64,000 bases of DNA from Onchocerca lupi (GCA_028564675.1 JAOVVO010000069.1:1-64000); one strand, 5' to 3'. Counted from the stretch's first letter, positions 24,602 to 36,865 are shown. Notes: a model not told the origin generated them from the sequence alone. Numbers and translations: made by a program.

Positions 24602-25558
24602 AACGGAATGGCCACGCATGTCACAGGTGTGAATAAGTAAAAGTAAGTGAGCAACATTTTTATTTATGTTGACTAGCTGGATGACATGCTTTACATGCCG
24701 AGTAAAGTTATATATAGTATTAGTTTTAGATATTATTCTAATTCTTTGACTAATGTGTCATATAAAATGTTGTTATACCTTTTAATCTTTCCGTATAAAG
24801 CAAATTAATTAAATTCAGTATACTGTTTTCATCTCGCATTATTTTCTTTGTGATTTACAAATTTTTCTTTTTTTTTTTCGCAAATGATGAATTATCTGCC
24901 AGTTTGACAAATGAATGAATTAAAAAGGAATGTTCAAAGAATAGCCACTATGAAATTTCTTTTTTTTTTTTTTTTTTTGCGCGATCTTACATCATTTCAT
25001 CATTATTACTGCTAAAAAAAATAATGAATTTCTTCACTATTGCTACTAAACAAAATTAATAAATAACAGACAATTCCTTTAACTAACAGATATTCGTTTT
25101 CTTGAATTTTGCAACTCTTGACATTTGGTATTTTCTCCATAAAAAATATTCTTTGAAGTTACATAAAAAAATGTATTCATTCTCTCCTAAAAAAATTCAA
25201 ATACCTTTTTTTCTTTTTTTTTTAAGAAAAAATTGATTTTTGAGAATAAATAGAGCCAAAAGAATCAAAAGAAAAAATCTGAAAGGCATAACGGCCTAAA
25301 CATGATGAATAAAATTTCATCAAATCATTATATTACAGTCAAAAGAAATAGTATTGAATCGTAGATATTTCAAGCAGTAAATAATTTTTTATTGAGCAAT
25401 CATTAAATCCACGCTTGAAATAACAAACTTTTTATGTCTCATTATTAAAGGAAATAACCTAATTTGAGTTTCCAGAAATTTAATTAACAATTTGCTGTTG
25501 ATATGTCAAGAATTGTTATATTCAAATACATTTTCATCTAACATTTTATTGCTTCTTT

Positions 25559-25858
25559 CAGTAGCCATCATTACTTTTCGTCCTTCTCCATCTACGACAA
25601 TGCTGGTGGATGACTGGAATCGCTTGATCTTAATTGGTCACGTATGTGATAACAATGTCTTTTTGAAGTTCCATTGATTATTATCAATTAAATCAATGTA
25701 AAGAATAATTGATGGAAAAATTATATTACAAATATAGGCCATTTTTATTATATTTTCATTTCGTTGCTCAAGAATTACCAGCAGATGAGGAGGATTGTGG
25801 AACAGCTGAACAGTTGAACAGTTGCTATACTATAATTTTAAAAAAACAGGTAGAACAA
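25559..25858 (+). other. possible pair of relict exons
   Basis: A segment at 25559-25642 after TTCTTTCAG and before the good donor GTATGT is open and includes TTMLVDDWNRLILIGH. A second at 25740-25853 after AAATATAG and before GTAGAA is open in one frame and includes VAQELPADEEDCGTAEQLN. Splice signals are good, but the two frames do not join. They may be remnants of a lost gene or chance. No family was recognised. Confidence 0.25.
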
Positions 25859-25948
25859 TAAACACTTCAAATTGGTGAAATCACCAAAGAATTTCGAATC
25901 AGTCTTGCCCTTCCATTACTTCAAGTAATTCATTTCCTAAAGCTTAAA

Positions 25949-26235
25949 GTATTTTTCTATCTCGAAAGCACCATTAATTCAATATGCAAGCTAATTAACT
26001 TCATAACTAGTCAAGCGGTTTCCTGCTAACTTTACATCTTATCATTACTGATTATTTATTATGCTTCATCGTTTCCTGCACTATTTAAATTCAAAATTCG
26101 TGAGATGAAAAAGTGAAATTGGTTTTTTTCATATTTCACAAATATTTGTATTATTTTGCTCTCTTAAAGCATCGTTAATTTAATACACAATCCAGTTAAC
26201 TTTATAATTAATCGAGCAGTTTTCTGGCAACCTTA
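25949..26235. repeat. diverged tandem duplication, about 190-bp spacing
   Basis: The block at about 25949-26040 (AAAGCACCATTAATTCAATATGCAA..CTAATTAACTTCATAACTAGTCAAGCGGTTTCCTG) recurs at about 26147-26235 (AAAGCATCGTTAATTTAATACACAA..) with about 20-25% differences. The spacing is near 191 bp. No function is evident. Confidence 0.6.
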
Positions 26236-26249
26236 TTATTTCAAACAAT

Positions 26250-28511
26250 GATTTAATTTTTAAGTTTAACGTTTCTTATTTGAAATAATCAAAATTTTTT
26301 CATTATCTACATGAATGTATGTAATTACTTCATCATTAATTGATTTAAACTAGTTTAGAATAGATAAATTTTTAATAGTAAATAAAATAAGATAAAAAAT
26401 AATAAAATAACGGAAACAAATAAAAGGGATTATTTTAAAAATTACGAAAAAATTCGTCGTTATTTTTCTTAAAAAAAAGATTTGAATTGTTTTAAAGTGC
26501 ATTAAGATTAGCATTGATTTCTTCACATATTCATTACTATATAATATTTTCCACGGAATTTCTGTAGGTGAATTCATTCGTGACATTCTTCGTTTGACCA
26601 AGTTTACAAGCTTTTTAAAGTTGAAAATTTCTGCTCAGATTATTTTACTCTTGAAAATTAGACGATGTTGATCATATTTATTTCTTTCTTTTTTTTTTTC
26701 TGCTTCTTTAATGATTTCAAACTTAATTCCTTATGGTCAAATTGATGATTTGGAATGATTTTGTCGAGCATTTTTTTAAATTTTGCTGAAATTTTGTTCA
26801 TAATACAAAATCAAAAATTAATACTTGAGGAAAATTTTAATAAAAGATCTCGTAGGATATGTGACGTCTTTTCGTCTTTTATAATGACGTACGTCAAATT
26901 CGTCAAATATCATATCAAGCGAAAAATTGATTCACCAGGAGTGAATTATGCATTTCACGTTACATAACTACTATCTACTTAATACCTATCTTACTCACAT
27001 CTAATCACCGAATATGTATCTAAGGTTTTTTTTTTTTTTGCTTGTTTGTTAAATTTAAAAGTCAGAAATGGAGTATTAAGCATGATTGAAAGTTATAAAC
27101 AACAAAATTTGCATCTTATAAATATTATGCTGTAAATTCATCGAATAATTGAATATTTAAAAAAGAATAAGCAAATAAGTGAGTTAAAAATTAGCAAATT
27201 ATCTGTATATTATGAAATCTCTTAAGAGTGTAAAAATATATCTATTGATCGAAAATTAATTTTTTAAATTCTTTCAGATTACCTTTTGCACAAACAAAAA
27301 TCTATATGAGAAGGAAGACAATTTGAAATGATGGTAAGTTAAGTAGTGGAGGAAGTTCTAAGAGATTGATAAAATATAAGTAATCAAAAAATGATTAATA
27401 TCGCAATTCAATCAGCAATATTTCACAGATGACGAATTCGAACATATCAATTCTAGCAGCATTTCCGTCTAGCATATAAGCTTTCTTTTTTTCCCGATAT
27501 ATTATCTACTGCAAGTTTTGAAACGCTTCTATTAAGTTATATCAAGTACTCATTAATGTTAAAAAAGTGCAATCAATTTTAGAAAACAGTCGAAAAGAAA
27601 ATGAAGAATACAACTAATTTAATATTAATTTTAATTGTGGAACGATATCATCGATTCAAACATATATTAGCGCTGGCTCAAAATTCTTCCCTTCATTCAC
27701 TGCTGAACATTGGACAGAAATTAGAAATTTCAAATTTATTTACTTTTTTTCTTTAAATGAAAACTTTTCCTCGCGGTAAACTATCTTCTTTATGATATAT
27801 TTGAATAAAAAATTTCCACAGTATATGAAAATATTTTCCTTGCAAAATATGTCAACTAATTCCAATTTAAAATATGTCAATTAATTCAATTAATCACTAA
27901 TTCTCATCGCAATATTGTGATTACATATATCACTGTTACAGTGTAATCATTATTATCATATAAACAGTGATCATACATTCTTAATATTTCGATTAAATAT
28001 TGTCAAAATAGTTTTTGTTAAATCTTGAAAATTTCAGTTTCTTCGATCAATTTAAGTAAAAAATGGAAATTAGTAAGAAATAGTTGTACAATCATTGGGA
28101 AATAATGTAGAAACATATTTCATTTCATATCGATGACTAAGGATTTTTCCTTAATTAAGGATTAAGGATTAAGAATTAATTAAGGATTTTTCAATCACAA
28201 TTTCAGTTGCACGTCCATGTGATAAGTTGAAGCTAATTTTGTGGATTTTACCTATATATTGATGATAATGAACATATTTGCTAATTAGAAATACATTTAA
28301 TGAATTCTTTCGACTTTTGTGTTAAATTATTTCCGCACAGCTAAAGTTATAATTATTTGCTACAAAATGGTTGAACCATATGTTTTTCAGTATTCCATTG
28401 GAAAAAAAAATTAATTGGATAATTTTTAATATTTAACTATTCCAATTGGCAATACAGAAGAAAAAATTTGATCTAAATAATTTGTATTTGGATTCGAATC
28501 TATCATCATAG
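26250..28511. other. intergenic, AT-rich
   Basis: No gene is supported. Short frames at 26350-26601 (-) and 26755-26967 (+) have no motif. A cluster of ATTAAGGATT units occurs at 28138-28190. Confidence 0.4.
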
Positions 28512-30942
28512 CAAATAGAATAATGCATACCGGAAATGCTAAATATGGCCAAATTGAACGATATCAAGTTCAATCTTATCGATATAAATTAACGATTGAT
28601 CCAGTACAACAGTTGCCGGATAGAATTGGTGCACATATCCTTCTACAACTTTCTTTTAAACAACGAACAAGATAAGTCATTTCAGATACAAGTATTCAAA
28701 CTATTATTCGATTTTTATCATTTTTGTACAATATATCCTAATAGTAGTTGTAAGCAACAATGAGAGAAATTGATTATCACAATGTTACTGTAATTACAAT
28801 GGATGATCAAGAATCTGAAGCATGTTCCACTTATGGGAAGAAAGGTGATAAGATAAGATTCGATGATAGAGATTTTCTAAGCCCTTGCATGAACTGGAAA
28901 TTTGACAAGTTCAAATCGACAAGCAAAATCCTCATCTTTACTTCTCTCTGCTTTTCACTTTCATTTATTGACATGTTTTCGTTTCTCTTTTGGCTTTTTC
29001 TTTTCCCTAAATTTTGAAAGTTTTATTACTTCTTTTTCAATTAGTCCTGAATTCGTAACTGAAACTCATGACAGAGAGCTTATCAAAATTCAACTACTGC
29101 AATTTTTTTATTGGTATACTTCATTACAATATTCATAAATAGATTGTTCACTTGTATTTTGCGATCAATTTATAATTCTTATTGTTGTCAGAAATAAACA
29201 ATGTCGCTTTTTTTTTTTTTTTTAAATTTTCTTTCTCATTAACTAAAATAAAGCTTGCAATAACTATCTTTAAATTTGCGATACTATCTTGCGATTCATA
29301 AATCTATCGTTTCTATGATGGTTTTGTTGATGATACAAAATTTTTCAAATGATATTATGAAAAAACTGAGTAAAATTGATAAATTTAAGTGGATAAAAGT
29401 CCGAATTATTGGTAAACTTACGCTATACACTACTCTTATCGTTATCATTATCTGGCTTAACATTTCATTGAAGGCTTAGTGGGATGATTAAAATATTCAG
29501 CTCTTGACATCGCTTATCATCTTATCATCCTTTATCATCTCTTCCTTCTCTTTCCCAGAAAGCTTCATTCATACTACATTACACCATCCAAATCAACAAT
29601 TCTTCCTGCTATAGCTTGCTAATGCTGCCACAACTTACATCGTGCGAAACATTAAATTTTCATAGATTTTTACCCTGTTGCGTGCAGCATGCAGCTGCAA
29701 CTGCAGCTTTCAAAATTATGAACACACACACATACACATACATACATAAAACAAACATATGTATATCTATATAAACAAACATGCATGCATACAAATTTAA
29801 AATAAACATATGTATATACATATAAACAAACACACATACATACACAGACATACACATACACATACATAGAAAGAGACACACACATACACAGACACAGACA
29901 TACATACAGAGATATGTATAAACAAAAATAGTTTAGAAATGATTGGATAATATTGAGAATTCCATTTAATTAGAGGAATGCGGTGCTCTGTTGCTTTAAT
30001 CATCACTGCTAAGATGGGAAACTTCGCCTGAAATTCCCTTTTTTGAATTTTCATTTTTAAATCTTTTTTTTTTTTTTTTTTTGTTCCTGTTTGTTTTCTC
30101 ACTTTCTTTTCTTACCTCCCACTGATCCTTTGGGAATTCCGGTGATTCCTTCGGGTCTTACCCAAAATTGTTTGTCATTCAGTCTCATTCTTTATCTATT
30201 CATTCATTTTATTTACTTAATTCAATTCATTCCATTCTTCTTTTTTGCACATCAGTGATAGTAGAAGGATCAATAGATCAATATGTGATTGGGGTAAGAT
30301 CGAGGGATAGGATGAGATCGAACTTTTTTTAGGAATTTATGAAAGTGAAAGTTATTTCTCGATTGTGTTTATCATTAGATAAAAAAAGCATCCCTTTCCT
30401 GAATGCTTATCATTTATCTCATTCTTTTTTCATTTCTCCATTATTTTGCAGTAGAATTTGGGCAGAATGACCTGGAAGGGTAAGTTTATTTCATTTCTAG
30501 TATTATTTATTGTAATTCAGTTTTAATTTTCAATTTCGTCTTAATTTGATTATAGCTAACATCTTATGATGCGTAATTAAAGACTTCTTATCTGCTGCCA
30601 ATCTTTATTCTCGAGAGTCGACAAAGAAAAATGCAACCAAAAATTTTAATGTTTACATCAATTGGGTTTTTTTTTTCCTCCAATTTTTCCAGTTCATTTC
30701 CATTTTAGGCTTATTAATTTATCAGATTAGAAAGCATTCATTTGCCTATTAATGGCTTCGACGATAGAGTATAGTGAGTTCAAGTTTTGGCCAACATGGA
30801 TCATAAAACAAAGGCTCTTTTTTGGTGAAATGGAAAATCAATCAAAAATAAGCCAATTATCTTCCTTCTAATCATTTTCTCAATCATTTTGATTAGCTTG
30901 GTGAGCTCTAAGTAATCATTTAAACTATGTATGTGTCGTTTA

Positions 30943-30975
<33 letters not shown>

Positions 30976-33900
30976 TTGTGTATGTGTATGTGTGTGTATG
31001 TGTGTGTTTGTGTGTGTAGGTGTCATCTGGAAGGACATGTTTGCATCTGTATCTCTTCGTTTATGTCACCATTTATAGGCATAAGTATATGCATTTGTCG
31101 ACATCTGGATATTTTGAAGTTCATTCCATATGCTATTGATTAGATAGCAAAGAAATATCTATGATAGCAAGCTGCTACCGTTTGGAGAATATTCTTAGAA
31201 TTCAGATTCTTAGAATTAGATTTAATTCAGAATCATTCTTCCTTGCTTCATGCAAGAATCTTATCGCAATAAATAGGATCATTTAGGGGTTATCTATTCT
31301 AATATTCATATTTATTGAATGATTGAATTTTAGGCTTGAATTAGTGAATCGAAAGTGGCGTGAAGCATCGTTAATGGCATCACAAACTGATGATCGACCT
31401 GTCTGGGTTTACATCATATTTCGAAAGAATCACTGCAGTGGACACGAGAAAATGACTGTTAATTTAAGTTTCGATGGACCTGTTTTTTGGAATCGACAAG
31501 TGGCTTATATTTATTGCTGTAGCTGTCATTTCCATGAGCATGAGGTTTTTTTTTGATTTATTTTAAACTTCTGAAAATTGATTTCGTTTGATCTTAGTAA
31601 TTACTAAACAATAATTAAGTAATTAATTATGAAAGAAGTGGTTCCCAAGCCTATCTTAGTTGTTATTAAATGTAGCAATTTGATTCAAATACTTAATTAT
31701 TATTATTATATTTAATGAAGTTACATTAAAATAAATTATGTATTTGAAGATTTTTGAAACTTACCATCGTGCTGTATAATGTTTCGCATATTACTTTAAT
31801 TTTTCAGTCAAACTTAAACTTTCAATAATAAAATTGGGAGTTCATTCATAATTTTAATGATTGAAAGACTGAAAATCATAGAAAATGTCCTCTGTGAGAA
31901 TTTTAAATTGCCAAGAGGATATTATCATATTTAACTGACATAAATCATTTGGGGAAATTTGAACAATATAAACTATGAAATTAATTTATATCTATATCTA
32001 TATAAATAAAAATGCAAATATTTATTGTTACTTTTAATGTAGCGATGCAATTTCTTCACCGATTGTTTTAAAATTTTTGAAATAATGTTGCATTCGAATA
32101 GGCGCAAGCTTAAGAACTTTCGGAGATTTAAGATTTTGAACAAACGAACGTTTACATTTTTATCTGTATAGATTAGCTGATACTTCGCGTAGTCGGCTCC
32201 AGCTAATCATTTATAAATTAATTATGAATTTCTTTTTTTTTTTCCAGTAAATGCCAATATTAGGGTCAAAATCAAACAAAAAGGAGAAATTTCATCCTTA
32301 AAATTTGATGATTTATTATTCAACAGTTATCCTGATATTATATATTAACATTTGGGAGCATCAAATGCAAAGCAAAAGAGAATTAATTTGGTTGTTTTTG
32401 TTTAATAAAGAAATTTACGTCTCAGTTGACATAATTTATGCATTTTTTTTCTTATTCCGATTTTCAAATTAGCTTAGGGAAAAAATAATTTTTCTGATAA
32501 AACTTTGCCTATGCTTACCAATTTGTCAATGTTTGTTTGTCATGCATGATGATATTTTTGTTCGCTAATTCTATTTCATAAAATGCTTACCATTTTTTTC
32601 TCTTAGCTTCCTCATAATTATCTATATTCGAATAAAAACATTGCTGAAATTAAGCATTGCAGAACATTGCAAAAAAAATATTAAAAGAAAATGAAAAAAC
32701 AAAAAAAAAAAAAAGAAATAGAAATTATTGGATGAATTGCAATCATTAGAATGAATATTAAAGTTTCAAAATTTCAAACCCTGCTTTTGCACAAATTCAA
32801 TTTCAACATATACAATTTCTCAAATAATTTGATTTCTATTTGATTTTGAAACAATTTTTGCATTCCTATTTAAATTGTAAACTAATTAAAAAAGGAACAT
32901 TGCAAGATTCATATCCATTGATTGTATTGAATTTTATTGATTCAATTTTAATAAACACATGAAAGAAGTGGATATGTGTTTTCAGACAAAAGTTTTTTTT
33001 TAAGGATTAAGCATCAGATAAAAATTTTACTTTTCAGGGGCCTTTATTAGCATTGCTAAGGAAATTAGAACATCGAGTGAGACGTGTATGTATTGTGGAT
33101 ACACCTGTTGATTATGCTTTTCTGCCAGATAGCTTCTTTTCCTACATGGCAAGAAATATGCCTAATCTTCAAGTTAGTCTTTAAAGTTTTAAAATTATTT
33201 TTTTAAATATCTCTCTTGCTGAAATGGATGATTTTGACATCGTTTTGTAGAAAATTGGAAAAACTCGAAATTGTTGGAATTGAAAAAAATTTTAATCCAT
33301 TTTAAATGATGATATTCAATCAAATTAACGCTATCTTCAAGTTTAAGAACAGTTTTTCAAATAATATGGTCATTATCCCAAGAGGCTTCTAAGAATCTCA
33401 AAATTCATTTATTATTCTTGGAATTATTAAATTTATCTACCCATGAGCATAGTTTCTGGCATGAATTCGCTGGTAACAATTGTTAATTTTATAAGCCAAT
33501 AAATTTAAAAGCTAATAAGAGTTAATTTAAAAGAAAAAAGGAAATATTCCTATCATATTCATGATATATACAATGTAATCTTACTATTGCTGATATCATT
33601 TATATTACATAAATAAAAATGTAAATGTTCATTGCTGTTTGCTACGCAACGTTTCAAACTTCTTCATTGATTAATTTGAAATTTTGAAATAACATTGCAC
33701 TCAAATAGGCGCATGTTTAAGAATTTTCGGAGATTTAAGATTTTGAACAAACGAATATTTATCATTTTTATTTAATACATACTATAACTGGACCATTCAT
33801 GCGTTGCCATAGCAACGGTTTCAACTGTAGATTAGTATGACGTGTTAAAGATTGATACTGAAAAGAGTGAATTAATCACTTGGCCAGTCTCGAAAAAATG

Positions 33901-35257
33901 CTCGAAAATAATTTGTCTGCAAGAGGAAACGGTATATTGATTAGGTAGTAATTGATGTAATTGTATATTAGATTTCAAAAACATTTATTCAAAAACATTA
34001 TTCTTAGTTTGGTTTTGTTGCTAGAATATACTATGAGCATACATACCTTTGTGAAATTAAAAAAGAAAAATAGTAATAATAATAATAATAATAATAAAAT
34101 ATTATGAATTACTTGTTTCATTTTTTTAGTTTATATATTTGCGTGAAATTGATCTCGAAAAGATTAATCGCGGGACAACAGTTGAATTAGCCAAGCATCC
34201 TCAACTCAAAAAACTTATCGTGCATAAATGCCGAAATTATGAAGTAAGCCATATCCATTTGAGGTTATCCAATTATATAAGATCATTCAGCTTCCTGAAT
34301 TCCGAGAAAATATTTCCTGCATATTTTGATGGAAAAAAGAAAGAAAAAACTACAAAAATTGATTTCAGGAAAGAAATCGACGAACAAATTTGTTCTTAAA
34401 GTTCCAATTAAGCTTAAAAGTCACTACAAAGTACATCAAGTAATTAGAGATTGGATAGTTTAAATAATTCATTATTTAAAGAAAAGAATGAAAAGAAATT
34501 ACATTCAGATAAACTATTTAGGTTTTCGAAGATTTCCATAATCTACCTCAGTTATTGGTTGTCAAAGGAGATATTGTCGGCTTGAAAGTAAGTTATTTTT
34601 AAATTACAATAAAGTAAGAACAATAGGTAATGGGAAAAAAAGAGGTTTAAAAAATGAAGAGAAAAGCGAAATTCACAAATCATTTCATACGATTCATCAG
34701 ATGTTTCATACGTTTAATTTTTCCAGATTTTTTGGATCTTAGATTGATTATAACAATCATTGTTGTCATTTTAAGTTGTTAATAATGCGAACGAAAAAGA
34801 TGAAATTTTTTTTTATTCAAAAACATCAAAAAATAAAGGAACTAAATGATTTAGTAGAGTGATTAACAATTTCTGGACTGCAGATGTCTCAAGATATGAT
34901 AAATGATTTGAGACTTCCAGTTTGCTGCAATTTTTACACTTGATATATCAGAAGTATTAAATGACAATAGAAAGATGAGGGAAAAACGATGAATTAATAT
35001 AGTGGGCCTATAATATCATTTCTTCCTGAATATCTCAAATCCAAAGAAATTTGAAAAATCCGCATAATACGAACTTGATATGATAATCGGCAATGACGAA
35101 CTTTTTGCAGGCAATGATCGGCGATTATCCGGAACTTGATGAATTTACAATGGAAGCGCAAAAATTAGACGTCAAGCCGGATGATACAGATTTATCAATT
35201 AGTTCCGAGGCAGCCGCATCATCCGAAGATGTCATTACATCCTCAACTTCCTCATAA
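28512..35257 (+). CDS. F-box protein with degenerate leucine-rich repeats
   Basis: Six exons join in frame: 28512-28671 (ATG 28523 after an ATAG acceptor, possibly a trans-splice site), 31334-31544, 33038-33172, 34130-34243, 34522-34587 and 35111-35257 (stop TAA), giving 273 residues. Residues about 31-64 form an F-box: LPDRIGAHILLQLSFKQ, then the exon junction inside an Arg codon, then LELVNRKWREA. F-box proteins recruit substrates to SCF ubiquitin ligases through Skp1. The middle is Leu/His/Cys-containing and resembles irregular LRR strands (FIYLREIDLEKI, HPQLKKLIVHKCRNYE, FHNLPQLLVVKGDIVGLK). The tail is a Ser/Thr/Glu-rich acidic segment. Intron 1 (28672-31333, 2.66 kb) begins ATAAGT instead of GT; the other four introns are GT-AG. 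Orthologue not recognised. The F-box call is firm because it spans the junction exactly. Confidence 0.85.
28760..29479 (+). other. unassigned open frames inside intron 1 of the F-box gene
   Basis: An ATG frame at 28760-29017 begins with a hydrophilic, coding-like 50 residues (MREIDYHNVTVITMDDQESE...) and then runs into Phe/Leu-rich translation of poly-pyrimidine sequence. Another at 29276-29479 contains IMKKLSKIDKFKWIKVRIIG. They could be relicts of a nested gene. No splice model joins them, and no family was recognised. Confidence 0.2.
29722..29925. repeat. CACATA/CA simple repeat
   Basis: CACACA, CATACA and AAACAAACATATGTATATA units are interspersed over about 200 bp within intron 1 of the F-box gene. 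Minus-strand frames through it translate only to Cys/Val/Tyr/Met repeats and are not genes. Confidence 0.8.
30939..31019. repeat. TG/TATG microsatellite
   Basis: A nearly uninterrupted (TG)n tract with TATG interruptions lies in intron 1 of the F-box gene, about 315 bp before exon 2. Frames through it are spurious. Confidence 0.9.
31996..32173 (+). mobile_element. MITE-like element, copy 4 with terminal inverted repeats
   Basis: The left end ATCTATATAAATAAAAATG and right end CATTTTTATCTGTATAGAT are inverted repeats with 2-3 mismatches. The body carries TGTTGCATTCGAATAGGCGCAAG and TTTCGGAGATTTAAGATTTTGAACAAACGAACG. It is inserted in intron 2 of the F-box gene, is 178 bp long and has no ORF. 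The flank GATTAGCTGATACTTCGCG resembles the GC-rich flanks of copies 1 and 3. Confidence 0.7.
33605..33779 (+). mobile_element. MITE-like element, copy 5
   Basis: It has the same order of blocks as copy 4 (TAAATAAAAATGTAAATGTTCATTG, ACATTGCACTCAAATAGGCGCATG, TTTCGGAGATTTAAGATTTTGAACAAACGAAT, then ATCATTTTTATTTAAT) with more diverged ends. It lies in intron 3 of the F-box gene. Confidence 0.65.
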
Positions 35258-36418
35258 AATTACTGCCATTCAAGATAATACATAAAATATTGCCGGTTAT
35301 CTTTTAATGTGAAAAGAAAAATTTTTTATTTTGAAAAAATACGAATTTTTCGGAAAAATTTTAAAATGAAATTCATCAATCGAATTTAAGGCAATAAATT
35401 TTTCAAAAATTTTATGAATGATTTTTATCCTAAATAATAAAGGAAAAAATGCCGAATGGTAAGAAAATTAAGAAGAATCTATACTGGCAATATTCATCCA
35501 AACATTAGAAATAGCTGTATCAGTTAATCATATCAATGTTTATCACACTGTCCTTTTAAAAGCTTTCTCGTCATTCCTTTGTCATTTTTATCACCATTAA
35601 CATTGAAAATTTGATTATTCTGAACTGAAAACCCATTTCTGTTCTGAATCTCAACTTCTTTCTAAATGTCTTGGAAATGACTTATGTCAGTTTCCGGAAG
35701 AGTACTATCTTGTTAAGTGAAGAATTCCGCATCAAATCTATGTTACACTTACGTATATATGTATGAATATGACGATTATTGCTTTGAATAAATGTAATTT
35801 TTAATTTCTTTAAAATTTAAAATCTTTTTTGTGAAAACTATCGAAAAATTACATTTGATCTCTTTAGATTATGAATTTTTTTTTTTTTGAAAAATTGATC
35901 ACACATTTGTGTCCATTTTGATAAAACTATAGCAGCTGATAAGACTAATTATTTCCAAAGACCATATCATCTATACCGTATCTTTGTTTAAGAAATCCTT
36001 AGTAAATTATCAGACACGACTCAATTTCATAACCTAAGTTCCGAGCTTATTCGAATCTATTGAGATCTACGTTTACTTTTCTTTATTCAAATTATATAAT
36101 AACCAGTCACAACAATAGAGTTCATGAAATCATTGAGCAATGATCTTATCAATGAGAGTCAAAATCACAGGAATAATTAAATTATCAACAAAATTTTATC
36201 AAAGAACTGACAATATCATCAATGAACAGATATCTTCTCGGAAGGATAACAACATCATCATATCTTATCGAAGAACAGGAAAGTAATACTAGCAGATAAT
36301 ATTCGGAGCAATGATTTTATTTCATTTATTTGTTTCGTATTAATTATTTATGACCTATGACCTATTACTATTTAATCATTTACACGAAACTTCTCCATCC
36401 CTGCACAACACAATTGTG
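35258..36418. other. intergenic, AT-rich
   Basis: This is the 3' flank of the F-box gene, with an AATAAA at about 35392. No other gene, repeat or RNA was recognised. Confidence 0.4.
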
Positions 36419-36865
36419 TTATAAACGATCGAGCAAACGAAAAGGTAACAACATTACGTACAGACATACATAATATATATACACACATACACATACATAC
36501 ATACACATACACACATACACATACAATATGCATATAATACATAGTAGATATCCGCGGGAAGAATGAAATAGAAAGATAGACACCTTGCGAAATGTCAGTG
36601 TCAATAAATCTTCTGCGGAGTGGCGACGGAACAAGCGGTACGCAAGGCGAGCCGGATCGATCGTAGCGGGCGGATCGATCGTTGCGATGAAGTAGTGCAA
36701 GTGGTGTTGCTGCAGATCGACATTGATTCCGCCATTAGGCATGCCGTGATGGTGAAGTGCTAAATTGGTCGATTGCCGCAGTATTCCGACGACGACAACG
36801 ACAACGACGACGACAGCGACGACAACGACGACGATGACAAACAGATGTTTTCTTCTTTCTCGCAT
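36419..36865 (-). CDS. possible exon in GC-rich block with poly-valine run (uncertain)
   Basis: A 148-codon minus-strand frame starts at 36865. Its first 27 codons include a near-continuous valine run encoded by the GAC/AAC-type trinucleotide repeat at 36784-36842. The next 65 codons (about 36583-36777) lie in the most GC-rich DNA of this part of the window and read as a varied, coding-like sequence with HHHGMPNGGINVDLQQHH and RLAYRLFRRHSAEDLLTL. A donor-like GCAAG-GTGTCT follows at about 36584. The rest of the frame runs into CATACA repeat and is surely not coding. So this may be a first exon ending near 36584, but no downstream exon was found. It could equally be a GC-rich promoter. Confidence 0.3.
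   Translation of the reverse strand: MRERRKHLFVIVVVVVAVVVVVVVVVGILRQSTNLALHHHGMPNGGINVDLQQHHLHYFIATIDPPATIDPARLAYRLFRRHSAEDLLTLTFRKVSIFLFHSSRGYLLCIICILYVYVCMCMYVCVCVYIYYVCLYVMLLPFRLLDRL
36465..36545. repeat. CATACA/CACATA simple repeat
   Basis: ACACATACACATACATACAT-type units run for about 80 bp. Similar tracts occur at 11630 and 29722. Confidence 0.85.
36784..36842. repeat. GAC/AAC trinucleotide repeat
   Basis: Units GAC, AAC, AGC and GAT follow in register for about 59 bp. In the three forward frames they translate to Asp/Asn, Thr or Arg/Gln-type runs, and in the minus frame noted above to valine. Confidence 0.85.

Larger units (their letters stand above)
20411..25490. other. gene-poor AT-rich region with MITE-like elements
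   Basis: No gene was recognised in 5 kb. Homopolymer runs are common (20460-20474, 22931-22950, 23921-23938, 24960-24977). Pyrimidine-rich stretches with repeated TCCTATCTTAGAATCTTTTTC-like units occur around 22380-22540. MITE-like copies are listed separately. Confidence 0.4.

Noticed and set aside
29660..29905. Cys/Val/Tyr-rich minus-strand frames
   Set aside because: Pure translation of the CACATA repeat.
30931..31143. Cysteine-rich plus-strand frame (CVCVCV)
   Set aside because: Pure translation of the TG microsatellite.
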